Below are positions 17,775 to 25,554 of a DNA stretch of 64,000 nucleotides, piece after piece. The stretch lies in NCBI RefSeq assembly GCF_029338315.1, contig NZ_CP119794.1, forward strand, positions 3,410,001 through 3,474,000. The letters run 5' to 3'. Position numbers and translations under genes: made by a program. The notes under the pieces were generated by a model. That model had not been told where the DNA came from and did no database searches. It was given only the letters and a program-made list of their open reading frames with translations. The stretch is from Haloarcula regularis (GTDB lineage Archaea; Halobacteriota; Halobacteria; Halobacteriales; Haloarculaceae). Positions within the stretch are counted from its first letter, which is position 1, and each line of letters begins with the position of its first letter.

Positions 17775-18193
17775 TGTCCTCCGAAGGCTCCACCTACGGT
17801 GACATCCACCGGTACGAACCGCCCCGAGAGAGCACGGCCGCCGCCGTCGGCATCGTGTTGCTCACCGTCATCCAGATCGTCCTCGTCGGACTCTTTACCT
17901 ACGGGATGCTCGCCGGCTGGGCGTCCGGCATCGGCACCACGCTCACCCTCCGGCTCATCGAGGCCAACATGTTCCTGGGCGGCGTCCTGACGGCTATCTT
18001 CATCGACCTGGCCTTCATCATGATGCTGTATCGGAAGGAGTTCCTCCCGGACGTGATGATCGTCAAGAAGCGCCGTCGCAAGTGGGAGGACCTCTACATC
18101 GAACAGGACGACGTCGACGGGACCACCGTCCTCGACAACGAGGCGCTCGTCGAGAACATCAAACGTGCGGTCTACCCATACTACAAGAAATAA
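17774..18193 (+). CDS. Conserved membrane protein of the bc operon (DUF7318-like)
   Basis: A 139-residue protein with two membrane helices (GIVLLTVIQIVLVGLFTYGML and LGGVLTAIFIDLAFIMMLY) followed by a basic/acidic soluble tail (IVKKRRRKWEDLYIEQDD). It overlaps the halocyanin stop at its start and the Rieske ATG at its end (TAATG), so translation of all three is coupled. This strongly suggests a structural subunit of the complex. No cofactor motif is seen. Confidence 0.8.
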   Translation: MSSEGSTYGDIHRYEPPRESTAAAVGIVLLTVIQIVLVGLFTYGMLAGWASGIGTTLTLRLIEANMFLGGVLTAIFIDLAFIMMLYRKEFLPDVMIVKKRRRKWEDLYIEQDDVDGTTVLDNEALVENIKRAVYPYYKK

Positions 18194-19056
18194 TGCCACT
18201 GGACGAAGACAAATACCCATCCGAGACAGGTCGGCGCCGCTTCGTGAAAGGCGTCGTCGGGAGCGCAGCGCTGTCGAGTGTCGGCGTCGGTGGCGCGGCC
18301 GCCGTCGACGCGACGACTGACGCGGCCGGTGAAGGTGGTGGGACGACCACGTTCGTCGGCGTCGAGAACACCGACGGACCCGCCCCGCGCGGGATGCCCA
18401 TCATCCCCATCGAGATCAGCGGGGGCGAACTGAGCGGCCACTGGCCCGAATACGACCCCGCACAGGGCGTCGCCGTGGACCCGGACTACGGCGGCAGCGG
18501 CATCGACTACTCGTCGGCCTGGTTCCAGTACTGCGGTATCCAGAGCGACGGCGCGATCTACCCGCAGGCCGAGCGAAACAACAGCTTCCTCAACAACACC
18601 GGGACGTTCGCCTGGCAAAGCGAGTTCGAGAGCGGCGCGACGCTCACGGTCGACATGTTCTCGGACTACCAGGAGTGGGGCAACGGCATCGGACGGTCCG
18701 GGGTCGGCAAACCGGCGAGCGTCACCTGGCGGTCGAACAGCGACGGTACCGGCGGCGTGCCGGTCCAGATCATCCGCTCCGTCGAGGTCGAGAAGATGGC
18801 CAACGGCGAGGGCAAGTACTCGGAGCTCCCGGGACCGGTCTCGTCGTTCATCTCCGAGGCGACCGACCAGGGATTCATCGCCTGGCTGAACAAGTGCACC
18901 CACTTCTGCTGTGTCCCGGGCTTCAAGACACAGGCGGGGAGCGCGAACTTCGGAGCCGCCGACGAGATCTACTGCCAGTGTCACCAGTCGGTGTACGACC
19001 CGTTCAGTCCCGTCCAGAAACAGTTCGTGTCGCTCCCGCGGCCACCACAGGAGTAA
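18193..19056 (+). CDS. Rieske iron-sulfur protein
   Basis: A 287-residue exported [2Fe-2S] subunit. The signal is ETGRRRFVKGVVGSAAL (Tat type). The cluster ligands are C235 and H237 in CTHFCC and C261 and H264 in CQCHQS; C240 and C263 form the expected disulfide. Box I normally reads CTHxGC: here the Gly is Cys (C239). The protein is longer than most, with about 180 residues between signal and cluster domain. It accepts electrons from quinol at the Qo site and passes them on, here probably to halocyanin. Confidence 0.92.
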   Translation: MPLDEDKYPSETGRRRFVKGVVGSAALSSVGVGGAAAVDATTDAAGEGGGTTTFVGVENTDGPAPRGMPIIPIEISGGELSGHWPEYDPAQGVAVDPDYGGSGIDYSSAWFQYCGIQSDGAIYPQAERNNSFLNNTGTFAWQSEFESGATLTVDMFSDYQEWGNGIGRSGVGKPASVTWRSNSDGTGGVPVQIIRSVEVEKMANGEGKYSELPGPVSSFISEATDQGFIAWLNKCTHFCCVPGFKTQAGSANFGAADEIYCQCHQSVYDPFSPVQKQFVSLPRPPQE

Positions 19057-19059
19057 CCA

Positions 19060-19863
19060 ATGAGTCTCGAACGCAAAGACGACCACGACCACAAAGGCTG
19101 GATGGAATCGCGTGAGCTGACGCCGATAGAGACGGTGTACCTCACGGCGCTGATCTGGCTCGACAAGCGGCTCCGCATCGTTGACTACCTCGAGATCCTC
19201 GAGGACCTCTACTACAAGGTCAACATGCAGATGCCAAAGAGCCACACCGAACAGTACAACCTCGACAACAAGTTCTGGTACTGGTACCCGCTGTACGCGC
19301 TGGGGTCGTTCTCGACGCTCGCGTACATCGTCGCGGCGATATCCGGTGCCCTGCTGGGCTTTTACTACGCACCGGCTGCGGCCGCAGCGGACGGGTCGCC
19401 GACCATCGCGTACGACTCCGTGTTGCTCATCATGGGCCAGCTGAACCTCGGGTTCTTCCTGCGCTCGGTCCACCGGTGGGCCGCACAGATCATGGTCGCG
19501 GCCGTGTTCCTGCACATGCTGCGGGTCTACTTCACGGGCGCGTACAAGGAACCGCGGGAGCTCAACTGGATCATCGGCATCGTCCTCATCTCGCTGACCC
19601 TGGTCTTTGGGTACACGGGCTACCTGCTCCCCTGGAGCCAGCTGTCGTTCTGGGCCGGCCAGATCGGCGTCGAGATGTCGCTGTCGATCCCCCTCATCGG
19701 CGAGTGGGTCGCCCAGCTGATGTTCGGCGGCTTCACGCTGAGCCAGTCGACGCTCGTGCGGATGTACATCCTGCACGTGTTCGTCCTGCCGTTCGTCACG
19801 ACGGCGGTCATCGCCGTGCACATCGGTATCGTCTGGATGCAGGGCATCGCGGAACCACACTGA
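19060..19863 (+). CDS. petB: Cytochrome b, N-terminal (b6-like) subunit
   Basis: A 267-residue four-helix cytochrome b that binds two b haems. The His ligands are H138, H152, H239 and H254: the second pair is 15 residues apart, as in cytochrome b6 rather than bc1 (14). Text such as RSVHRWAAQIMV, HMLRVYFTGAYKEPREL and a final QGI also resembles b6. The position aligned with the b6 haem-ci Cys (Y-C-L-G) is Ala80 (Y-A-L-G), so that extra haem is probably missing. The C-terminal helices are on the next gene. It oxidises menaquinol. It starts three bases after the Rieske stop. Confidence 0.92.
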   Translation: MSLERKDDHDHKGWMESRELTPIETVYLTALIWLDKRLRIVDYLEILEDLYYKVNMQMPKSHTEQYNLDNKFWYWYPLYALGSFSTLAYIVAAISGALLGFYYAPAAAAADGSPTIAYDSVLLIMGQLNLGFFLRSVHRWAAQIMVAAVFLHMLRVYFTGAYKEPRELNWIIGIVLISLTLVFGYTGYLLPWSQLSFWAGQIGVEMSLSIPLIGEWVAQLMFGGFTLSQSTLVRMYILHVFVLPFVTTAVIAVHIGIVWMQGIAEPH

Positions 19864-19867
19864 TACA

Positions 19868-20635
19868 ATGAGCGACAACGACACCAACGACGACGTTCGC
19901 ACAGACGGCGGCGGTACCGGCATCGTCCCGCCGGACGACGAGACCCCGACGTGGTCCGAGCGCAAGCAGCGGACCCAGGGACTCTCCCGGCTGACCTACG
20001 AGTACTTCGAGCGGTCCCGCCGCGAGGACCAGGACCTCCGCCAGGAGTCCGACTACGTCGAGCGCGACGTGCTGGCGTTCCCGGCCTGGCCCCACGAGAT
20101 GATCCGCAACCTCGCGCTGTCGGCGTTCTTCGTCGGGATGATCCTGTTCGTCTCCGCGGCGCTCCCGCCGGAGATGCCCAACCCGGCAAACTCCAGCGTC
20201 ACGCCGGCCATCATCCTGCCGGACTGGTACCTCTACTGGTCCTTTGGCCTGCTGAAACTCGGCCCGCTGAACCCCAGCCTGAGCATCCTGGGCGGCCAGA
20301 AGATCATGGCCGACCGGACCTACGGTGTGCTCGCCAACGTGGTGGTCGTCGGCTTCGTCGCCATCGTCCCCTTCCTGAACAAGGGGTCGGCCCGGCGCCC
20401 CGTCGAGCAGCCGTTCTGGGCCGCTGTCGGGATGTCCGGCGTCATCTTCAGCCTGACCATCGCCGCGCTGTCCATCAAGAACCTCATCCCGATGGACTCC
20501 CACCTGCTGTTCGACCTGACCTTCCTGTTGCCCGTCGTCAGCGCCACCATTACCTACGCGGTGCTGAAGACGATGCGCGAGGGGTACATGTTCGACCTCA
20601 ACCGGCGGTACTACCGCTTGCGGCCGCCGAAGTAG
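19868..20635 (+). CDS. petD: Cytochrome b C-terminal / subunit-IV-like protein
   Basis: A 255-residue protein with an acidic N-terminal extension of about 70 residues, then three to four membrane helices. The Qo-site PEWY motif is present as PDWY (118-121) in ILPDWYLYWSFGLLK. Separation from the b6-like subunit is the b6f arrangement. It follows cytochrome b by four bases. The long hydrophilic N-terminus is unusual for subunit IV. After the stop, CCCCCTGTTTTTC at about 20653-20665 could end the transcript. Confidence 0.85.
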   Translation: MSDNDTNDDVRTDGGGTGIVPPDDETPTWSERKQRTQGLSRLTYEYFERSRREDQDLRQESDYVERDVLAFPAWPHEMIRNLALSAFFVGMILFVSAALPPEMPNPANSSVTPAIILPDWYLYWSFGLLKLGPLNPSLSILGGQKIMADRTYGVLANVVVVGFVAIVPFLNKGSARRPVEQPFWAAVGMSGVIFSLTIAALSIKNLIPMDSHLLFDLTFLLPVVSATITYAVLKTMREGYMFDLNRRYYRLRPPK

Positions 20636-20652
20636 CCCCCAGGTTCGAGACT

Positions 20653-20665
20653 CCCCCTGTTTTTC
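20653..20665 (+). terminator. T-rich transcript end after the cytochrome b genes
   Basis: A C-rich stretch followed by five T begins about 18 bases after the stop of the subunit-IV-like gene. Short T tracts like this end many archaeal transcripts. Weak evidence; no hairpin is seen. Confidence 0.3.
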
Positions 20666-20785
20666 GTCAGGATACCTCTCGACGCTGTTCGAGCCGTGTT
20701 TCCAGTGTCGCTCACACGACGACCGGACGGGCTCCCAGAGAGGCGTCTCGCCGCAGTAAAGTAGGTCGCGCCCCTAGTGGCGGTG

Positions 20786-21094
20786 ATGACAGAGGACGAC
20801 TCGAAGCCGACGGCGGGCCGACGTGACGTCGTCGTGCCGTTGCGCGTGTACAAGACCGTCACCGTGTTCTCGACGCTGTTTGCCGTCCTCTGTGTGGTCG
20901 GGGGGTTCATCCTCGTGGACACGGCGACCCAGCGCGCGTCGGTCCCGGCCTCGGAGATAGACGTGCCCGTCGCCATCGCGGGGCTGGGACTCATCCTCGC
21001 CGGAGCCGTGGTCTATGCCTTCTCGACGCGCTTTCGGACCGAGGAAATGGGAAAGTCTAAAGACGACGCTACCGAAGAATCAGGTAATGGCTGA
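20786..21094 (+). CDS. Small membrane protein (DUF7315-like)
   Basis: A 102-residue protein with two membrane helices (TVFSTLFAVLCVVGGFILV and VAIAGLGLILAGAVVYAF) and charged ends. It belongs to the group of small haloarchaeal families that travel with the Rieske/cytochrome b genes. The ATG at 20786 is preferred; a GTG nine bases upstream is also in frame. Its last eight bases overlap the next gene, so the pair is coupled. Function unknown; possibly a small subunit of the complex. Confidence 0.7.
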   Translation: MTEDDSKPTAGRRDVVVPLRVYKTVTVFSTLFAVLCVVGGFILVDTATQRASVPASEIDVPVAIAGLGLILAGAVVYAFSTRFRTEEMGKSKDDATEESGNG

Positions 21095-21356
21095 CGAATT
21101 CATCAAGGGGTTCGGTATCCTCATGGTCGGCGGGCTCGCCTGGATGACCTTCGCGGGCTGGTACCGCACGCCGAGCTTCGAGGAGGCACAGCTCACCGGC
21201 GAGGTCACCATCGAGAACCCGACCGTCTTCGACCAGATCGGGCTCGTCCTGATGGACGCGTTCTTCTGGTTCGCCATCATCGGCGCGCTGACGTTCTGGG
21301 TGGTCATCCCGCTGATCGGCGAAGCCCGCGAGTACCTCGACGAGCGCTCGGCCTGA
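21087..21356 (+). CDS. Small membrane protein (DUF7314-like)
   Basis: An 89-residue protein with two membrane helices (GILMVGGLAWMTFAGWY and AFFWFAIIGALTFWVVIPLIG) joined by an acidic loop. The first codon lies within the upstream gene (eight-base overlap). Together with the protein at 20786 it completes the forward-strand part of the respiratory block. No cofactor motif is visible. Confidence 0.7.
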   Translation: MADEFIKGFGILMVGGLAWMTFAGWYRTPSFEEAQLTGEVTIENPTVFDQIGLVLMDAFFWFAIIGALTFWVVIPLIGEAREYLDERSA

Positions 21357-21735
21357 TTCTCCGTTCTCCGTTCAGGGCCGAGATCCCGCCGTCGTCGCCA
21401 CGACGTTTTCCCGAGCAGCCGACGGCACCTGCACTTTTCGGGCGTCGTCGCGCCGCCGGTCCGACACCTGGGGCGACTCCGGGGCCAGTGTGGGAAGTCG
21501 TCGGTGCAGGAGGACAGACAGCGTCGCAGTCGGCGCGTAGCCTGCGAGCCAGCACGGACGACGGCGTCGGACTCGCCACGCGGTCGCCGGGACCGGTAAG
21601 TCGGGGTCCGAGGTTCTGCAATCGCTCTACTCCGTCAGTCCGGGACACGTTCGAGATTCGCCGCCGGAGCCCGGCCGGTCGAGGGCCGTCCGGTCGTGGA
21701 TGACTCGATCGCAAAAGCAGGTCGTCTGTGTCGCG
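21357..21735. other. Gene-free stretch between convergent genes
   Basis: GC-rich DNA between the stops of the DUF7314-like and DUF7313-like genes. Open frames here have Arg/Ser-rich translations with no start context and look random. I see no RNA gene, repeat or clear terminator apart from a few short T runs. Confidence 0.5.
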
Positions 21736-22197
21736 TCAGACGATGGCGTTCCAGGGCGAGGCGATTATCCAGAAGAGGCTCTGGAAGCCGGCATAGAGGA
21801 GGACGAGCATCGAGGCGACGATGGAGCCTTTCGGCCGTTCGAGGGGAATGTCGCGGCGTGCCTCGACCTTGCGGGACTCGAACTCGAAGAAGTCCGTGAT
21901 GACGGCCCCGAGGACGAGCATCGACATGACCATCCCGCCGTGGTGGGCCAGCGTCATGTAGTAAAACGAGGCGACGACCAGCTGCACGTTCGTCCCCACG
22001 TGGAGGGGCATGCGGGTGATGGCGTCCACACCGCCCTCTTTGTACTGCTTGACGTGTCGTCGGTGGGCCAGCTGTCGGGTCAGCAGGTTCGCGACCACCA
22101 GGGCCATGATGACGTACTCGATGACGAGGACGCCGCCGGGGCCCGTGCTCCCGAAGATGGTGTCCAGCGGCCCGAAGAGCGTGACTGATGGCTGCAT
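21736..22197 (-). CDS. Conserved membrane protein (DUF7313-like)
   Basis: A 153-residue protein with about four membrane helices, including VLVIEYVIMALVVANLLT and MLVLGAVITDFFEFESRKVEAR. It contains a His-rich patch (LAHRRHVKQ and MTLAHHGGMVM). It closes the respiratory block from the other strand and belongs to the same set of co-occurring haloarchaeal families. The ATG at 22197 is chosen over a GTG three codons upstream. Role unknown. Confidence 0.7.
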   Translation of the reverse strand: MQPSVTLFGPLDTIFGSTGPGGVLVIEYVIMALVVANLLTRQLAHRRHVKQYKEGGVDAITRMPLHVGTNVQLVVASFYYMTLAHHGGMVMSMLVLGAVITDFFEFESRKVEARRDIPLERPKGSIVASMLVLLYAGFQSLFWIIASPWNAIV

Positions 22198-22247
22198 ACG
22201 AGACACTGTGTCCGGTCCCCATTAGTGTCTTTCCAATTCTCGCCCGC

Positions 22248-22973
22248 TCAGTCGAAGCGCGACCGGCTCGCGTCGACGACGGCGGCCCGCCAGAACCCCT
22301 CCCTGGCGAGCGTCACCGAGGTTGCGTAGTCGACGGTCCCCGCCTCCGCCCCATCGACGAACAGCGAGACGGTGGCCTCGTCGCGGTCGACGGTCACCGT
22401 GACGGTCTCGGTGGGGAGCACCCAGTGGTCGGGGTTCGTCGCGAACGGGGCGACGGGGGCCACGACGGTGACGGGTGCGGGTTCGATCACCGGCCCGCCG
22501 ATGCGCCGCGCGTAGCCTGGCGAGCCCGCCGGCGTCGCGACGGTGACGCCGTCGGCCCTGAAGGTCCCGACGTGGTCCGTCGGGCTGGCGACGGTGTACT
22601 CGGAGATGTGGGCCGCGTCCGCCGTGACCAGAATCGCGTCCCTCACTGCCGTCCCGACCGGTTCCTCGTCGAGCGTGACCGACAGGAGCGGGTGGCGTTC
22701 GACACGGGCCGACTCGAGCGACCGGACCGCGTCCGGGACCGCGTCGCGGGACACCGACCGGACGCCCCGCCCGGCCGCGACCGGCAGGACCAGTGGGTCG
22801 TGGTCGGCCCGCGCGGCAGCGGTCACGGCGGCCTCACCGACGGCGACGACGCGGTCCGTCGACGGGACTGCGCCGGTCGTCCCCGTCTCGATCGGCACGT
22901 CGGCCGACTCGAGGCGCGCCGCTACGTCGTCGTCGCCGACGACTCCGACGGTGTCGCTCGGGTTCGCGGTCAT
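22248..22973 (-). CDS. NAD kinase-like protein, probably inactive
   Basis: A 241-residue protein whose second half matches the C-terminal domain of ATP-NAD kinase: FRADGVTVATPAGSPGYA is the NAD-binding loop, followed by beta-rich PVTVVAPVAPFA. The N-terminal half is short and lacks the GGDGT motif needed for phosphoryl transfer (VVAVGEAAVTAAA stands there). It is therefore probably a degenerate homologue, perhaps a regulatory nucleotide binder. A true NAD kinase is expected elsewhere in the genome. It lies 67 bases from the reductase gene on the same strand. Confidence 0.7.
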   Translation of the reverse strand: MTANPSDTVGVVGDDDVAARLESADVPIETGTTGAVPSTDRVVAVGEAAVTAAARADHDPLVLPVAAGRGVRSVSRDAVPDAVRSLESARVERHPLLSVTLDEEPVGTAVRDAILVTADAAHISEYTVASPTDHVGTFRADGVTVATPAGSPGYARRIGGPVIEPAPVTVVAPVAPFATNPDHWVLPTETVTVTVDRDEATVSLFVDGAEAGTVDYATSVTLAREGFWRAAVVDASRSRFD

Positions 22974-23040
22974 CACAGGAGGGTCCGACCGACTGGCAAA
23001 GCCTGCCGCACTGCCCCCACAGCGGGCGCTCTGTCGCCGC

Positions 23041-24273
23041 TCAGTTCAGGAACCGATTCCGTGCGTACTCGAACAGCGTCGGGAGGTCATCGAGGTGCAG
23101 GAGACGTGCCATCGCGAGCTTGTCGCCCCGGTTGGCCCGCTGGAGGACGTCGTCGTCGCACGCGCGGAGGTCCGCCATCAGGCGGTCGTAACGCTCGTTG
23201 GGGACGAGATAGAGCAGTTCGGTCAGCGTCAGGCGCGCCCGGGCCCGCGGAGCCACGTCCCGGTGCCAGAGGTCCTGGTAGACCGAGAGGTGTTCGGCCG
23301 AGGTGTCGCGTTCGGCCGGCGTGAGCGCCGAGTCGACAGTGATGGCGGCCGCGCGGGCGGACTTCATCCCCGTGTGGATGCCCTCGCCCCAGAGCGGGTC
23401 GATGCTGGGGACGGTGTCCCCGATGGCCAGGAAGTTGTCCGTGTACATCTGTCCCGGCGACTGGATGTGGGCCGACCCGCGGTGCTGTTTGCCGTCGAGG
23501 CGTCGGGCGTCGTCGAAGCGGGGGTCCGTCTCGAGCCAGTACTCGAGATAGTCGTCGATGCCCATGCCGTCCTTGGAATACTGCTGGTGGGAGTCGTTCT
23601 GGATGTAACAGAGGCCGACCTTGGCCGTGTCCGCGCCGGTGTGGAAGATCCAGGAGTAGCCGCCCGGCGCCAGGTCGTGGTCGAGGCGGAGCATCATCGC
23701 GTCGGTGAGGTCCGCGTAGTCGTCGTGGTCGACGTCGACCCCCTCGAACTCCCACTCGACGCCGATAGCCTGGTGGTCCCGAGCGAGGTCGGTGACGCCG
23801 AGTTTCTTCGCCAGCGGCGCCGCCGGCCCGGTCGCGTCGATGACGACGTCGGCGTAGACCTCCTCGTCGCCGTCGTAGCGGACGCCGACGATCTCGCCGT
23901 CCTCCGTGATGGGCGCCGAGACCCGCGAGTCGAAGCGGTAGGTCGCGCCGTTCTCCCGCCCCTCCCGGACGAGGAAGCGCTTGAAGTCGGCGAACTCCAG
24001 CACCGCGCCGGTCTGTTCGCGGACGTAGTGGTCGCTGGGCGACTCGAGGACGACGCTGTCGGTGTAGTTCATGACGACGTCGTCGGGGATGCCAAACGAG
24101 GCCATCATGGAGGGGAACGTGCCTGCGGTCGACTTGTTGCTCTGACGCGGGAACTCGGCTTCCGGTTCCGTCTCGAGGACGAGGACGTCGTAGCCCCGCT
24201 CTGCTATGTCGCGGGCACACTGGGCTCCGGCAGGCCCGGCCCCGGCTATCACCACGTCAAAGCGCTCGCGCAT
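23041..24273 (-). CDS. Geranylgeranyl reductase family flavoprotein
   Basis: A 410-residue FAD enzyme. The dinucleotide-binding motif is VVIAGAGPAGAQCA (residues 7-20); a second GD motif appears as FLAIGDTVPSIDPLWGEGIHTG. The family includes digeranylgeranylglycerophospholipid reductase, which saturates archaeal lipid chains, and geranylgeranyl-diphosphate reductases; specificity is unclear. The PRQSNKSTAGTFPSMM stretch replaces the usual cysteine-containing signature. It diverges from the unknown protein at 24312 with 38 bases between starts, so the two may share regulation. Confidence 0.82.
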   Translation of the reverse strand: MRERFDVVIAGAGPAGAQCARDIAERGYDVLVLETEPEAEFPRQSNKSTAGTFPSMMASFGIPDDVVMNYTDSVVLESPSDHYVREQTGAVLEFADFKRFLVREGRENGATYRFDSRVSAPITEDGEIVGVRYDGDEEVYADVVIDATGPAAPLAKKLGVTDLARDHQAIGVEWEFEGVDVDHDDYADLTDAMMLRLDHDLAPGGYSWIFHTGADTAKVGLCYIQNDSHQQYSKDGMGIDDYLEYWLETDPRFDDARRLDGKQHRGSAHIQSPGQMYTDNFLAIGDTVPSIDPLWGEGIHTGMKSARAAAITVDSALTPAERDTSAEHLSVYQDLWHRDVAPRARARLTLTELLYLVPNERYDRLMADLRACDDDVLQRANRGDKLAMARLLHLDDLPTLFEYARNRFLN

Positions 24274-24311
24274 AGTCCAAGGTCCCGCCTGTGCGTAATC
24301 AGTCTTGCTGA

Positions 24312-25550
24312 ATGTCCCGACTCGGGTCTCGAAAGGGTAAAGGACCCACCAGTCACAGCACCGCCAACGCGGAGATTCGACAGATGGTCCTGCAAACTGC
24401 GGCGGGCGTCCTCGCGAACCGGCGGCGAGTACCGACTGCCCTGCGGGCGGTCCTGGGGTACTACGCCGACACCGGCGTCTTCGACTACGCGAGCCTCTCC
24501 CTGAAGTCCGAGATCGACGACCGCACCGAACGGATGGTCGCCGACGTGAACGCCCGCGTCGAGGACGCACTCGAAGCGGAGTTCGGCCACCCCGTCGAGT
24601 TCGAGTACGACACCAAGCTCATCCTGCCGGCCCAGCTCACGCTCGGCTACGTCTACCGCGAGGCCCGCCACGCGGCCGAGGGCGACCCTGTCCGCGAGCC
24701 CATCGCCGACGGCATCCCGTCGGTCGACGAGACCGCCCTCGAGAAGGGGCCGGCCCAGGACCTCTCGCCCCGCGAGATGGTCGTCCGGGCCGAGCAGATG
24801 ACCCGCCTCTCCATCGAGGCGCTCGTCGACGGTGACATGCGCGACGCGATAAACGACGACGAGTTCGAGGACTTCGAGGTGGACTTCGACGCCGACGAAG
24901 CCGACCGGCGACGCGTCGCGGAAGTCGCTCAGGCCGCCCTGCAGGACCACCTCGACGGCCTGCTCGAGGAGCTCCCGCCGGTCGTCGAGGAGGCCTACCA
25001 GTGGGCCGTCGACTACAGCGAGGCCCACCAGGACCGCGACGAGCACTTCCGCGAGTTGATGGCCGACGCGGAGGCCGGCGACGAGGCGGCCCTCGACGCC
25101 GTCCGCGCGGAGTACAAGTTGGCCGACTACGAGGAGGAGCCACCGACGTTCGGCGAGCGCGAGATGACCCTCCCCTACAGCAAGACCCAGTACGCCCGAG
25201 TGGGCGTCATCTACGACGGCATGCTGGACCTCTATCGCCTGGCAGGTCTCGACGTCGACGAGACGTTCGCGAAGGCCATCGTGCTGGCCATCATCGGCGC
25301 GCAGGTGTGGCTCGACGACGTCGACGACTACGCCGACGACCGGGTGAACGGCCAGCTGACGCCCGTGACTGCGGAGTACCTGCTCGCGCCCGACGACGAG
25401 GCCGCCTACCGGCACGTCGTGGACATCACCGAGCAGTACCTCGACCTCGCGGAGTCGTACGCCACCGAGGCGGACTCGCCACTGACCGGTATCGCCGCCG
25501 AGTACATCTACCGGTCGGGCGACCCGCGGGTGCTCCCCGGTTCGTTGTGA
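24312..25550 (+). CDS. Unknown haloarchaeal protein with a DDxxD-like motif
   Basis: A 412-residue, largely helical, acidic protein. Two stretches are notable: VWLDDVDDYADDR (332-344), resembling the Mg-binding DDxxD motif of prenyl-diphosphate and terpene synthases, and an acidic segment at 182-197. Middle helices (VLQTAAGVLANRRRVPTALRA and IVLAIIGAQ) suggest a helical bundle. No match to a named family comes to mind. The divergent neighbour is a geranylgeranyl reductase-like protein, so an isoprenoid role is an inference. The first ATG at 24312 leaves little room for a promoter; the Met at codon 25 is an alternative. Confidence 0.75.
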   Translation: MSRLGSRKGKGPTSHSTANAEIRQMVLQTAAGVLANRRRVPTALRAVLGYYADTGVFDYASLSLKSEIDDRTERMVADVNARVEDALEAEFGHPVEFEYDTKLILPAQLTLGYVYREARHAAEGDPVREPIADGIPSVDETALEKGPAQDLSPREMVVRAEQMTRLSIEALVDGDMRDAINDDEFEDFEVDFDADEADRRRVAEVAQAALQDHLDGLLEELPPVVEEAYQWAVDYSEAHQDRDEHFRELMADAEAGDEAALDAVRAEYKLADYEEEPPTFGEREMTLPYSKTQYARVGVIYDGMLDLYRLAGLDVDETFAKAIVLAIIGAQVWLDDVDDYADDRVNGQLTPVTAEYLLAPDDEAAYRHVVDITEQYLDLAESYATEADSPLTGIAAEYIYRSGDPRVLPGSL

Positions 25551-25554
25551 CCCC

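Noticed and set aside
18181..19965. A 594-codon antisense frame across Rieske and cytochrome b
   Set aside because: Opposite to two genes with intact cofactor ligands; its translation is Val/Asp/Arg-rich without a fold signature.
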